A DNA stretch of 41,550 bases, taken from IMG/VR virus record IMGVR_UViG_3300044627_003686, positions 1 to 41,550 of that record; one strand, given 5' to 3'. This document shows positions 24,699 to 32,816 of the stretch, piece by piece. The first letter of the stretch is position 1. The number at the start of each line of letters is the position of its first letter. This DNA is from a virus. The translations under genes and the position numbers were made by a program. The notes beneath the pieces are model-generated. The model searched no databases. It saw nothing but the letters and a program-made list of their open reading frames with translations, and was not told where the DNA came from.

Positions 24699-25319
24699 AT
24701 GGGCAAGGACTGCGGTTGCGGCTGTAAGGGTCGCGGTGACTGCGAGGAGAGCAACGAGATGGCAGACAATATGGAAGAGGCCCGCAATCGGACGGTCGTT
24801 CGTGGCGGCAGGTTGATCCGCACCAAGCGCACGAGCATGGCAGACAAGCAGGCGTCGCGTAAGTATTACCGCCGCAACAAGCGCAAGATCGCGATGCGCA
24901 ACCGCAAGCGCGAGATCAAGCCCGAGTTCCGGCGCAATCAGCGCGCCAATGAGCGCAAGAAGCGCTCGCTCGGGATGGTGGAGGATGTCGGCTCGCTGGT
25001 GGAGTCGATCCATCAGAGCCTCAACGGCGGTGATGACGTGTACATGGAGGACGAGGAGATGATGGAGGCCGAGGAGATCGTGGTCGAGGATCTGGATCAT
25101 GCGCTGGAGCTGCTGGGCGAGCAGCTTGAGGAGGCCGAGGAGCTGGCAGAGGAGTTCGAGGGCACCGATCTGGGGGAGATCATGGAGGCGCTGGCGGACG
25201 GCATCGCGGAGCACATCGCGTCGATCGAGGAGGGCGAGATCGATTCGATGGAGGCCGTCGTGGGCCTCATCGAGTCGGGCGACACCATCCTGAACGTCGC
25301 GGACTCCCTCATCGAGTGA
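24699..25319 (+). CDS. Charged Cys-rich prohead-core-like protein
   Basis: This encodes about 206 residues from an ATG with AAGGAGAG upstream. It starts with DCGCGCKGRGDC, then a very basic part of about 60 residues rich in Lys and Arg, then an acidic helical C-terminal half. It lies between portal and protease, where T4 has core proteins gp67 and gp68. A role in the prohead core or scaffold is inferred from place and composition. The N-terminal CGCGC could bind metal. No family is recognised. Confidence 0.6.
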   Translation: MGKDCGCGCKGRGDCEESNEMADNMEEARNRTVVRGGRLIRTKRTSMADKQASRKYYRRNKRKIAMRNRKREIKPEFRRNQRANERKKRSLGMVEDVGSLVESIHQSLNGGDDVYMEDEEMMEAEEIVVEDLDHALELLGEQLEEAEELAEEFEGTDLGEIMEALADGIAEHIASIEEGEIDSMEAVVGLIESGDTILNVADSLIE

Positions 25320-25367
25320 TCGAGCCCCCCAGCCATAAGACCCCCACCCATTGAGCGTGATCCTCAA

Positions 25368-25649
25368 ATGAAGCACACCATCAAGATGATCGAGGAGGCT
25401 TTGAGCCTTCAAGGCGGCCATCTTGAGGAGGGCGACAAGCAGGATGTGCGCGAGAAGGGTGGGGGTCTGCGCAAGCGGCGCACCGCATACAGCTCTGGGA
25501 GGAGAGAGCTGTTTGGCTGGCGCCGCAAGCGTCCCGGTCTGCACAGGCAGGACATCACGGGCGTGGTGAGCAAGACGCGCCGCAAGAAGCCTCGCCGCAT
25601 CCTGTCGCGCCTTGGCTTATCAAGCAAACACCGTTGGCGTAAATACTGA
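25368..25649 (+). CDS. Small basic prohead-core-like protein
   Basis: This encodes 93 residues. It begins with an amphipathic helix (MKHTIKMIEEALSL) and then becomes very basic, with several RRK and KKPRR clusters. It lies just before the protease gene, at the position of T4 gp68. Strong basic charge suggests contact with DNA or with acidic core partners. The ribosome site is weak. The function is inferred from place only. Confidence 0.55.
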   Translation: MKHTIKMIEEALSLQGGHLEEGDKQDVREKGGGLRKRRTAYSSGRRELFGWRRKRPGLHRQDITGVVSKTRRKKPRRILSRLGLSSKHRWRKY

Positions 25650-25667
25650 GTTTGAGCGAGATAAAGC

Positions 25668-27545
25668 ATGACGACGCAGCTATTGATCGAGGAGTTTGGC
25701 CCCGTCCGTTTTCAGCTCGTGGAGAGCGACGGCGGCGGCTTGGTGGCCGAAGGGGAGTTCGGCTACTGCGACAAGCCCACGTCCAATGGGCGTGTCTACC
25801 CCCGCAAGATCATGGAGCGCGAGATCGAGCGTCTGCGCCCCAAGATGGAGACTGGTGCGCTGTTCGGAGAGCTGGATCACCCCGAGGATGGGAAGACCAA
25901 GCTCCAGCGCGCCGCCATGATCATCGAAGACATGCGCATCGCGGGCGATGGGCGGGTGACAGGTCGCTTCCGCGTGATGGAGGGCACGCCGAACGGTGAC
26001 ACGTTGGCAGCCATCGTGCGCGCTGGCGGCAAGGTCGGCGTCAGCTCGCGCGGCATCGGCTCCACGGTCACGGAAGGCAGCTCGCTCGTGGTGCAAGAGG
26101 ACTTCCGCCTGTTCGCCTACGATGCGGTCGCGGAGCCTGCGGTGTCGTCGGCGCTGCCTGCCTTCAACGAGGGCGGCGGGCGTCGCGGTCGCGGCTCGCG
26201 CGGGATGCGTGAGGACCACGATCACCAGCAGTCGCACAACCAGCGCTCTCAGCCGCGTGCGTCGCAGTCCTCCCCTCGCTACCTGTCCGATCGGGAGGTC
26301 GATGATCTGATCGAGAGCGAGGATGACGTGTTCGCCCCGCACTCCATGCTCCAGCTCGTCGAGAGCATCACCAAGAGCGGTGCGAGCAACAGCGCTGCGG
26401 CTCGCGAGCTTGCGGAGGCCCGCAAGGAGCTGGCGGAGAAGAACCTGCTGCTCCAGCGCTCCGCCTCAAAGCTCGTGCAGGAGCACGATGAGCGGGTCGC
26501 GCTTGAGGAGGAGCTGGCGCAGGTCGAGGAGGAGCTTGATCAGGTCAGGAAGCAGCACGATCTGACCAAGCACACCCTCTGGACGGCCACCACCGAGGCG
26601 CTGATCAACGCAGCGCTGCCGCAGATCCACAGCGAGTCGCGCGAGCACTTCCTGCGGCTCATCGGCAAGCCCACGCCCGGATCGTCTGTGCGCGACCTTG
26701 AGAGCCGGATCAACGTCCAGCTTGAGGAGTTCGAGCGGACGGGACGCGCGGTGCATCTCGACGCCGACCTGTTCCTTGAGCGCACCGAGCTGCTGGCGCT
26801 CGCCGGGCAGAAGTTGTCCGAGCTGGAGGAGGAGGTGCAGCGCGCCCGCTTTAGCGACGACCTGCTGGCCGAGTCGGCGGATGAGCTGACGCGCCTCTCT
26901 GCTGCCGCGCGCGAGTCCGAAGGGCTGCGCACCAAGCTCGCAGAGGCCGCTGACATGCTGACGCGAATGTCTCGCGAGGCCAAGCAGCTTGAGCGCCGCG
27001 CCACCAAGGCCGAGGAGGGCTATGCAACCTTGAGCGCGCACGTCGAGCTGCTTGAGGGGCGTGTTGAGAGCGCCGAGAAGTACAAGCGCAAGCTCGCCGC
27101 GACGGAGATGGACAACTTCAAGCTCCAGCGGTGCCTGAGCGCGCAGTATCCGAAGCGCATGTATGAGGCGCTGCGCGATGCGGACACCAAGGAGCAGATC
27201 ACCGAGGCGGCGGACACCTTCTTGCGCACGACGCGCGCTGCGGCTGCTCGCGAGGAGGGCACGGCAGCGCGCCCCCCGCAGCTCGCCGGGACGGGCACCT
27301 CTCAGCATATGCCGATGACCGAAGAGAACGCGGTGATCCAGCGGATGCAGCAGATGTCGGTGCATCGCGGCAAAAACAGCGCGGGCACCTCCAGTTTTGT
27401 TGAATCCGCCGCGACCCCCTCCCTACAACACAAGCAGCAGGGCGGTGCGTCCGCATGGGACGCTCATTCAGCCGCCGCCGCTACCAACGAAGACCCCATC
27501 GTCGCCCGAATGAAGGCGATGCAGGGCCACAGAGGCAAGGCATAA
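25668..27545 (+). CDS. Prohead protease fused to a coiled-coil scaffold-like region
   Basis: This encodes 625 residues. Residues 1-170 are a T4 gp21-like prohead protease: GELDHPED gives His71, and VGVSSRGIGS gives the catalytic Ser at 126 or 127. A flexible Gln/Arg/Ser-rich linker follows. Residues of about 210-520 are long coiled coil rich in Glu, Leu and Arg, as expected of an internal scaffold. The end holds two copies of a short motif, VIQRMQQMSVHRGK and IVARMKAMQGHRGK. T4 keeps protease (gp21) and scaffold (gp22) as separate genes. Here they appear joined, so the scaffold would be cleaved from its own protease. Confidence 0.8.
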   Translation: MTTQLLIEEFGPVRFQLVESDGGGLVAEGEFGYCDKPTSNGRVYPRKIMEREIERLRPKMETGALFGELDHPEDGKTKLQRAAMIIEDMRIAGDGRVTGRFRVMEGTPNGDTLAAIVRAGGKVGVSSRGIGSTVTEGSSLVVQEDFRLFAYDAVAEPAVSSALPAFNEGGGRRGRGSRGMREDHDHQQSHNQRSQPRASQSSPRYLSDREVDDLIESEDDVFAPHSMLQLVESITKSGASNSAAARELAEARKELAEKNLLLQRSASKLVQEHDERVALEEELAQVEEELDQVRKQHDLTKHTLWTATTEALINAALPQIHSESREHFLRLIGKPTPGSSVRDLESRINVQLEEFERTGRAVHLDADLFLERTELLALAGQKLSELEEEVQRARFSDDLLAESADELTRLSAAARESEGLRTKLAEAADMLTRMSREAKQLERRATKAEEGYATLSAHVELLEGRVESAEKYKRKLAATEMDNFKLQRCLSAQYPKRMYEALRDADTKEQITEAADTFLRTTRAAAAREEGTAARPPQLAGTGTSQHMPMTEENAVIQRMQQMSVHRGKNSAGTSSFVESAATPSLQHKQQGGASAWDAHSAAAATNEDPIVARMKAMQGHRGKA

Positions 27546-27547
27546 AG

Positions 27548-29119
27548 ATGAAGCATCAGTTTGGAGCTTACGGCGCTCGCACCGCCGCAGCCAATCTCTT
27601 CGAGGCGGGTCTGCCGTCCATCCGCAACAAGGCGTATGTCGCCCCGCTGGTCGAGAGCCACGGTGCGCTGCTGGAGGCGACGCTCAACCCCAAGTACCAC
27701 AACTATGAGAACCTGCTCGCGTCCTCCGCGATGCTCATGGAGAACACGGTGCGTCACTGGGGTGCGCAGGAGGCTGCGAAGAACCCCGGCACCATGTCCG
27801 CCATGCTCACGGAGAGCGGGTCGGCCACGACCACGGCGAATCTGGATTCGTACAAGCAGACGATCTATCCGCTGCTGATGTCGGTGTTCCCCAACCTGAT
27901 CGCCAACGAGATCGTGTCGGTGCAGCCGACCGCCGGGCCGCAGGCGCTCATCTACTACCTGAGCGCCGAGCACTCGAAGGCCAAGGGCTCGACGGCTGCC
28001 GGGACCGACATCCACAAGGACTACGACTACTCGTACTCCTCGGAGCTGGTGAAGAATGAGGCGTTGCAGGTCGGCAACGGCACCGACTTCGGCGGCGCGG
28101 GCGCGGTCCTCAACAGCTCGCTGGTGTACACCCCCGTCCTGCCGCGCCGCGAGCAGACGGGCTCCCCCGTGATCGAGGTGCTGATCGAGGAGGTCAGCGG
28201 CTCGGGCACCGTCGTGCAGTCGGCGCGCGATGACGGCGCTGGCGGCTTTGTGTTCACGCCCGCTGGCGGCTCGACGAGCGGCGCCATCGGCTACGGCACC
28301 GGCCAGATCAGCAACTTCAAGTTCCAGAACGCCCCCGCGCTCAACAACCTGATCCGCGTGTCGTATCGCTACGATATGGAGGGCAACCAGAATCGCCCCA
28401 CCATCTCGCTGAACACGCGCTCGGTGATGGTGGAGACGGAGGAGTATAGCCTCAAGGCCGAGTGGAGCATCGAGGCGATGCAGGATCTCATCGCGCAGCA
28501 GGGCATCTCGGCTGAGGCCGAGTTCATGGCGCTGATCGCGGACAAGCTCCAGCTCGACATCGATCGCACCATCATCAACGACATCCACCAGCAGGCGTTG
28601 TTCTCGACGGTGTGGAACCGCGCGGCGATCCCGTCCGGCGTGGCGGAGCTGGACTACCTGCGGACGCTGATCACCGTGATCACGCAGCAGGGCGCCCAGA
28701 TCCATCAGGCGTCGGGCCGCGCGCCCGCCAACTTTGGCATCGTCGCCCCGGTTGTGTCGGGCATCCTCCACCAGCTCAACACCCACGGCGACTTTATCCC
28801 CGCCGCGCCGGTCGAGGAGCGCCCGACGAGCTACGGCCCCCGCAACTCCGACTTCGGCATCTTCAAGGTCGGCTCGCTCGGCTACCGCCTGTCGGTGTAT
28901 CAAGATCCGGGGTGGGCGCCGAACCAGATCCTCCTCGGCCTGCGCGGCTCGGACTATCTGGACGCCGGGTATGTCTGGGCGCCGTATGTCGCGCTGTACA
29001 TGACCCAGACCCTCCAAGACCCCTCGGACGGCAAGCACAAGAAGCTGTTTATGTCCCGCTCCGCCCGCAAGATGCTGCGCCCGGAGTATTACTCCAAGAT
29101 CAGCATCCTCAACCTGTGA
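27548..29119 (+). CDS. Major capsid protein (gp23-like, HK97 fold)
   Basis: This encodes about 523 residues and forms the shell. The gp23-like core includes YPLLMSVFPNLIANEIVSVQP near 107-127 and, later, KAEWSIEAMQDLIAQQG and LQLDIDRTIINDI, close to T4 gp23 in pattern. About residues 190-276 hold an inserted beta domain with DDGAGGF and GAIGYGTGQISNF, whose motif recurs in the tail sheath. The ATG at 27548 is 3 bases after the previous stop. A strong hairpin follows the gene. N-terminal cleavage by the protease upstream is likely but the site is not known. Confidence 0.92.
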   Translation: MKHQFGAYGARTAAANLFEAGLPSIRNKAYVAPLVESHGALLEATLNPKYHNYENLLASSAMLMENTVRHWGAQEAAKNPGTMSAMLTESGSATTTANLDSYKQTIYPLLMSVFPNLIANEIVSVQPTAGPQALIYYLSAEHSKAKGSTAAGTDIHKDYDYSYSSELVKNEALQVGNGTDFGGAGAVLNSSLVYTPVLPRREQTGSPVIEVLIEEVSGSGTVVQSARDDGAGGFVFTPAGGSTSGAIGYGTGQISNFKFQNAPALNNLIRVSYRYDMEGNQNRPTISLNTRSVMVETEEYSLKAEWSIEAMQDLIAQQGISAEAEFMALIADKLQLDIDRTIINDIHQQALFSTVWNRAAIPSGVAELDYLRTLITVITQQGAQIHQASGRAPANFGIVAPVVSGILHQLNTHGDFIPAAPVEERPTSYGPRNSDFGIFKVGSLGYRLSVYQDPGWAPNQILLGLRGSDYLDAGYVWAPYVALYMTQTLQDPSDGKHKKLFMSRSARKMLRPEYYSKISILNL

Positions 29120-29160
29120 GTGAATGGGCGGCGAACACCGCCGCCCGCCGCTCGTGAGAA

Positions 29161-29194
29161 CAGAAGCCAGCCTGCGTCATCAGGCTGGCTTCTG
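29161..29194 (+). terminator. Perfect hairpin after the capsid gene
   Basis: A 14-bp perfect stem (29161-29174 with 29181-29194) closes a 6-base loop, CGTCAT. No long T run follows, only CCATTAAAAG, so it may be a terminator, an attenuator or an mRNA stabiliser. Capsid genes need high and separate expression, which would suit this. Confidence 0.7.
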
Positions 29195-29261
29195 CCATTA
29201 AAAGTCCCTATGATTGCGCGCGAGGATGCGTCAGGCGCCATGATGCGCGCTGTGGTGTGTC

Positions 29262-29302
29262 TTTGAGGTGGTGGAGCGCGGCAGGTACGCCGCGACCTCA
29301 AA
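29262..29302 (+). promoter_or_regulatory. Structured leader hairpin upstream of the gene at 29327
   Basis: TTTGAGGT (29262-29269) pairs with ACCTCAAA (29295-29302), and CGCGGC (29277-29282) pairs with GCCGCG (29289-29294). This leaves a 7-base bulge on the left arm only. The structure ends about 10 bases before the GAGAGGAGAG ribosome site. It could tune translation or mark a processing site. Confidence 0.45.
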
Positions 29303-29326
29303 CAACACGACGAGAGGAGAGAAGGC

Positions 29327-30283
29327 ATGTCGAGCAAGAAGGTGGTGCGTCGTTTCAGGCTGCGCGAGGAGCACGCGCAGGGAGAGAAGGTGCTGGAGCT
29401 GGGGACGTACACCGTGGATGGTCCGCCGCGCGTGACTCTGAGCAAGAAGAACCCGATCGTGGAGGGTGACGGCTACGCGCAGTATGTTGCGAGCGGGCAC
29501 CTGATCGAGATCGAGCCCCGCATCGAGACGATCGATGATGATGGTGCTGTCGCGAGCGCCCCGCGCGCCCCCCGCCACTTTGAGCTGACCGCCGAGGCGC
29601 GCAAGGGTGGCAAGGAGTATCGGATCGGCGGCTATGGCGCTGGCGAGCCCGTCCCGGTGGTGCTCAACGCAAAGAACCCGCGCGTGGAGGGTGAGGGATA
29701 CGCGCAGTATCTCCAGCTCGGCTTTTTGCAGGAGGCGATCCCCCCCGCTGATGTGCGCCGCGCCGCGCGTGCGTTGATCGAGGGCACGGCGAAGATCCCT
29801 GCGAACCTGCCGACGCCGCTGGAGCGCGACATGGCCCGTATCTCCGCCGCCGAGCCTGCGCCCTCCCCGGTGTTTGAGAGCGCTCCCATCATCGCTGAGA
29901 TGGTGAACGAGGGGCTGCCGCCCGCTGCGGACCTGCTCAAGATGTCGCGCCCCGAGCTTGAGGAGCTGGCGCGTCGGCGCGGCGTCTGGGAGGAGGTGCC
30001 AGCGACGGGCAAGGGTGAGTATCGCACGCGCGAGGATCTGCTGCGCTTCTTCGGGCAGGATGTGGCCGACCCCGAGGAGCCGCCCGAGGCACCGCCGCTG
30101 CCCCGCCCGACGCAGATCAAGCAGATGAGCAAGGATGAGCTGCTGGCGCTGGCCGTCAAGCTCGACCTGCTCGACGCCATTCCAAAGACGGGCACCGCAG
30201 GCACGCACACCGTCAAAGACCTCAGCACGTTCCTCGTCAACCACGTCCAGCAGCTTGAGGCGGATGGCGAGCTTGAGGACTGA
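29327..30283 (+). CDS. Late protein with two pairs of duplicated domains
   Basis: This encodes 318 residues from an ATG with GAGAGGAGAG upstream. Two halves are each internally duplicated. First, LSKKNPIVEGDGYAQYVASG and LNAKNPRVEGEGYAQYLQLG are matching beta-rich segments near residues 38 and 113. Second, LLKMSRPELEELARRRGVW and IKQMSKDELLALAVKLDLL are matching SAP/Rho-N-like helical segments near 205 and 265. Such helical domains can bind nucleic acid. The gene follows the capsid gene, so a head decoration, internal or completion role is possible. Its stop codon is the first TGA of repeat copy G. Confidence 0.65.
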   Translation: MSSKKVVRRFRLREEHAQGEKVLELGTYTVDGPPRVTLSKKNPIVEGDGYAQYVASGHLIEIEPRIETIDDDGAVASAPRAPRHFELTAEARKGGKEYRIGGYGAGEPVPVVLNAKNPRVEGEGYAQYLQLGFLQEAIPPADVRRAARALIEGTAKIPANLPTPLERDMARISAAEPAPSPVFESAPIIAEMVNEGLPPAADLLKMSRPELEELARRRGVWEEVPATGKGEYRTREDLLRFFGQDVADPEEPPEAPPLPRPTQIKQMSKDELLALAVKLDLLDAIPKTGTAGTHTVKDLSTFLVNHVQQLEADGELED

Positions 30284-30314
30284 TCCTGCTGCTCCTGTAC
30301 CTGTATCAGCGGCG
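30281..30314 (+). repeat. Dispersed repeat, copy G (at a stop codon)
   Basis: This is a full-length copy with an intact core (30294-30310). Its first TGA is the stop codon of the gene at 29327, as with copy F at the portal gene. A long hairpin follows 35 bases later. Confidence 0.9.
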
Positions 30315-30348
30315 TGACGCAGCCCCGGCGAGCGAGCGCTGTTGCATG

Positions 30349-30390
30349 AGAGGCGCGCGCGAGAGCATAACAGCCCTTGCGCGCGCCTCT
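30349..30390 (+). terminator. GC-rich hairpin
   Basis: AGAGGCGCGCGC (30349-30360) pairs perfectly with GCGCGCGCCTCT (30379-30390) around an 18-base loop that contains GCATAACAG. No T run follows. The hairpin follows repeat copy G and a TGTTGCATGAG motif. It could end or process transcripts. Confidence 0.55.
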
Positions 30391-30433
30391 CTCATGGTGC
30401 GATCTGCGATCTGCGAGAAGTGAGGCGAGAAGT

Positions 30434-31492
30434 ATGGCCCTGATCTTTGAAGCACTGGAGCCCGGCTGGACGCTCGTGGGCGCTGCCCCGACCTACCGTG
30501 TGCGCTTCATCGACGATGTGAGCGGCAACCCCACCGCGCCCACGTCCGTTGACTCGCTGGAGGTGTTGGATGCAAGCGGCGCGCTGCTGCGCGTCTTGGT
30601 GCCGCCCGACATTATCACGCCTGCGACGGGCTATTATCAGACGAGCGACATCACGATCGACACCCCCGGCCTGTACGCGCTCCGCTGGAGCTGGACGGTG
30701 GGCGCCGACGAGTTCAAGGCGGTCACGTCCTTTGAGGTGATCAACGACCCGCGCGGGCTCGTCGAGGTGCAGATGATGCGCGACATCATGCAGCGCCTCG
30801 GCAGCGCGTGGCTTGAGGTCGAGCTGCCGAACGGCACGCTGCGCCACTGTCTTGACGACGCGAAGCGGTGGTATACGATGCAGTTTCAAGACCTCATCCG
30901 CCACCCGCTCACGCTTGTCCCCGGCACGCAGAAGTACCAGCTTCCCCCCGACTGCTTTTTCGTGGTGGATGTGATCTTCCCTGTGAGCATCGCTTATGCA
31001 CCAGCGCCGTTCGCCGGAAACTCGTTGTATGGGATCGCTGGCGGCGGCGCGATGGCGATGCCGGGCGGTGTGGTCACGGGCCAGACCTCGGACGGCTTCT
31101 ATTCGAGCGCTGTGCAGTCTGTGCAGATCGCGGAGATGGGGCGCCGCATCTTCGGACGCGAGCCGAGCTGGGAGTGGTTGAAGCGCGAGCGGCGTCTGTA
31201 CATCTATCCGAAGATCACCACGGGCGGCCAAGCCTATGTGGACTATGCTTCGATGACGGTGGATACCGAGAACATGACGCCGGACGAGCATCACTTCATC
31301 CTGAACTACGCGATCGCGGTCGCCAAGGAAGTGCTCGGGCGCATCCGGGGCAAGTATGGCGGCTATCCGGGCGCGGACGGTGACAGGACGCTCGACGCGG
31401 GCGAGCTGCTGGGCGAGGCTCAGAGCGAGAAGCAAGCGCTCACGGAGCGCCTGCGCAAGTTTGCGCCGCAAGGCTGGATCGTAACAGGGTGA
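30434..31492 (+). CDS. Neck/adaptor-like protein with N-terminal Ig-like domain
   Basis: This encodes about 352 residues from an ATG with GAGGCGAG upstream. Residues 1-100 look like an Ig-like beta domain (TYRVRFIDDVSG, PGLYALRWSW). The rest resembles phage head-to-tail connector proteins: a helix with HCLDDAKRWYTMQF, then PGTQKYQLPPDCFFVVDVIFPV, a segment with REPSWEWLKRERRLYIYPK, and a helical end EVLGRIRGKYGGYPG. Place between capsid and sheath supports a neck or connector role. The exact T4 counterpart (gp13 or gp14) is not fixed. Confidence 0.6.
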   Translation: MALIFEALEPGWTLVGAAPTYRVRFIDDVSGNPTAPTSVDSLEVLDASGALLRVLVPPDIITPATGYYQTSDITIDTPGLYALRWSWTVGADEFKAVTSFEVINDPRGLVEVQMMRDIMQRLGSAWLEVELPNGTLRHCLDDAKRWYTMQFQDLIRHPLTLVPGTQKYQLPPDCFFVVDVIFPVSIAYAPAPFAGNSLYGIAGGGAMAMPGGVVTGQTSDGFYSSAVQSVQIAEMGRRIFGREPSWEWLKRERRLYIYPKITTGGQAYVDYASMTVDTENMTPDEHHFILNYAIAVAKEVLGRIRGKYGGYPGADGDRTLDAGELLGEAQSEKQALTERLRKFAPQGWIVTG

Positions 31493-31497
31493 TCAAG

Positions 31498-32262
31498 ATG
31501 CGCAAGCGTGTGAATGTGCCGACGTGGGCTGTGGAGGAGCTTCAAGATGTGGTGTTTGAGGGCTGGGCGCTTGTGAGGGTGCGCGACCTTGCCGAAGGCC
31601 GCTCGTTGCTCGTCTATGAGGCTGTGGATGAGCGCGAGCCCCCGCGCGAGCTGGAGGTGGACGCTGACCCGGACAAGGCGGTGCTGTCCAAGCTGGACAA
31701 GGACGCGCTGTCTGTCGCCGTGGCGACGCGCACAGAGCCGCGCGAGGACGATGTGTATGTGCTCACCGCGTCGATGAGCTATCGCCCCTCCAATGGCAGC
31801 GTCACCTATCTGCTGCCCGCCCAGCGCCTCCAGCCCGGCGACAAGATCCGCGTGCGTCAGAAGCTCTCAACGGGCGTCTGGCTGTTCGACATCGCCTCGG
31901 GCTCAAGGCGCGGCATGTTCTTCACCGTCGCGCGTGCCGAGTGGGACACGCTCAAGGAGAAGCTGCGGATGGATTCGCCCGGAGTTGACGATGCAGCCAC
32001 AGCGCAGGCCGACAAGGGAGCGAGCGCACCGGGAGAGGCCAGCGTCAGCGACGCCGACCGCAACTCCTCGCCGCTCGCAAAGTCGAGGTCATATATGCGC
32101 GTCACCAAGAAGCTCCCGACGCTGCCTGTGCCGAAGAAGTTTGACAGCTACTTCTCTGCACCGCTCGCGAAGCGCCCGCCGCCTCCTCGCGATGGTGAGG
32201 GTGATGAGAAGGGCGGCGGCGGCAGCGGCGGCGGGTTTGGCGGTTTTGGCAGGAGGCGTTGA
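31498..32262 (+). CDS. Late protein of unknown function with Gly-rich tail
   Basis: This encodes about 254 residues. The ATG at 31498 is chosen because AGGGTG lies 6 bases upstream; a GTG at 31489 overlaps the earlier stop and is inside that ribosome site. The N-terminal 150 residues look like a beta-rich domain with LVYEAVDERE and RPSNGSVTYLLPAQRL. The C-terminal part is disordered, with basic, Pro-rich and then Gly-rich stretches ending RRR. No family is recognised. It lies in the neck gene cluster. Confidence 0.6.
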   Translation: MRKRVNVPTWAVEELQDVVFEGWALVRVRDLAEGRSLLVYEAVDEREPPRELEVDADPDKAVLSKLDKDALSVAVATRTEPREDDVYVLTASMSYRPSNGSVTYLLPAQRLQPGDKIRVRQKLSTGVWLFDIASGSRRGMFFTVARAEWDTLKEKLRMDSPGVDDAATAQADKGASAPGEASVSDADRNSSPLAKSRSYMRVTKKLPTLPVPKKFDSYFSAPLAKRPPPPRDGEGDEKGGGGSGGGFGGFGRRR

Positions 32263-32816
32263 TGAATCGCAATTTGTTCATGTGGTTTGAGCTGCCGCGC
32301 GGTGTGAAGGCGCATCTGCGGGCGAACGCGGCCAACGGCCTGACCAACCCGGATGGTGATCTGCACATCACAGCCTTCTATGAGAAGGATGTGGACGCTG
32401 AGAGCGCCAAGCGGTTTATGTCGTCGATCAAGGCTTTGGCGCAGAGCTGGCAACCGATCCGGGTGGCGACCACGGGCGCGGCGATCTTCGACGGTGCGGG
32501 CGACGGCGGGCGCTTCCCGCTCATCTACCTCATCAACGCGCCGGGCCTTGAGCGCTGGCGCGTGGCGATCATGGATGCGTTCGAGGATGCGGTGGGGCGT
32601 GATGCAAGCCAGCGCTTCGGGTATATCCCGCACCTGACGTTGACCTATGTGGAGCCGGACAAGGAGCTTGAGCATGGCTGGGAGCGCGACATGGTGAGCA
32701 TGGCGCCTCCGCCTTGGATGATGCGCAAGATCGGCGTCAAGTGGGGTGACAAGGCGCTCATGCTGGAGCTTGGGACACCGGGCTGGCGCGAGCTGCAACC
32801 GGGCGAGGGCGCATGA
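32262..32816 (+). CDS. 2H phosphoesterase (LigT/Acb1-like fold), candidate counter-defence enzyme
   Basis: This encodes 184 residues with the two HxT motifs of the 2H phosphoesterase superfamily: LHITAF (H35, T37) and PHLTLTY (H124, T126), spaced as in the family. These enzymes act on cyclic phosphates or 2'-5' linkages. Within this superfamily T4 gp57B (Acb1) degrades the cyclic nucleotide signals of CBASS immunity, while LigT-like members act on RNA ends. Which substrate applies cannot be read from sequence. AGGAGG precedes the ATG, which overlaps the previous stop by 1 base; the end overlaps the next gene by ATGA. It is unusual to find it inside the neck genes. Confidence 0.75.
   Translation: MNRNLFMWFELPRGVKAHLRANAANGLTNPDGDLHITAFYEKDVDAESAKRFMSSIKALAQSWQPIRVATTGAAIFDGAGDGGRFPLIYLINAPGLERWRVAIMDAFEDAVGRDASQRFGYIPHLTLTYVEPDKELEHGWERDMVSMAPPPWMMRKIGVKWGDKALMLELGTPGWRELQPGEGA

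Noticed and set aside
27464-29038. Long open frame on the minus strand (about 524 residues) opposite the capsid gene
   Set aside because: It mirrors a clear gp23-like gene. High GC makes long antisense frames common. The composition (many Arg, Val, His) is typical of a shadow frame.
29210-29266. An 18-codon open frame in the gap after the capsid hairpin
   Set aside because: No ribosome site is visible and it runs into the leader hairpin. It is likely non-coding.
31489-31497. GTG start for the gene at 31498
   Set aside because: The GTG lies within the likely ribosome site, and the ATG at 31498 has better spacing. The alternative was kept as a note only.
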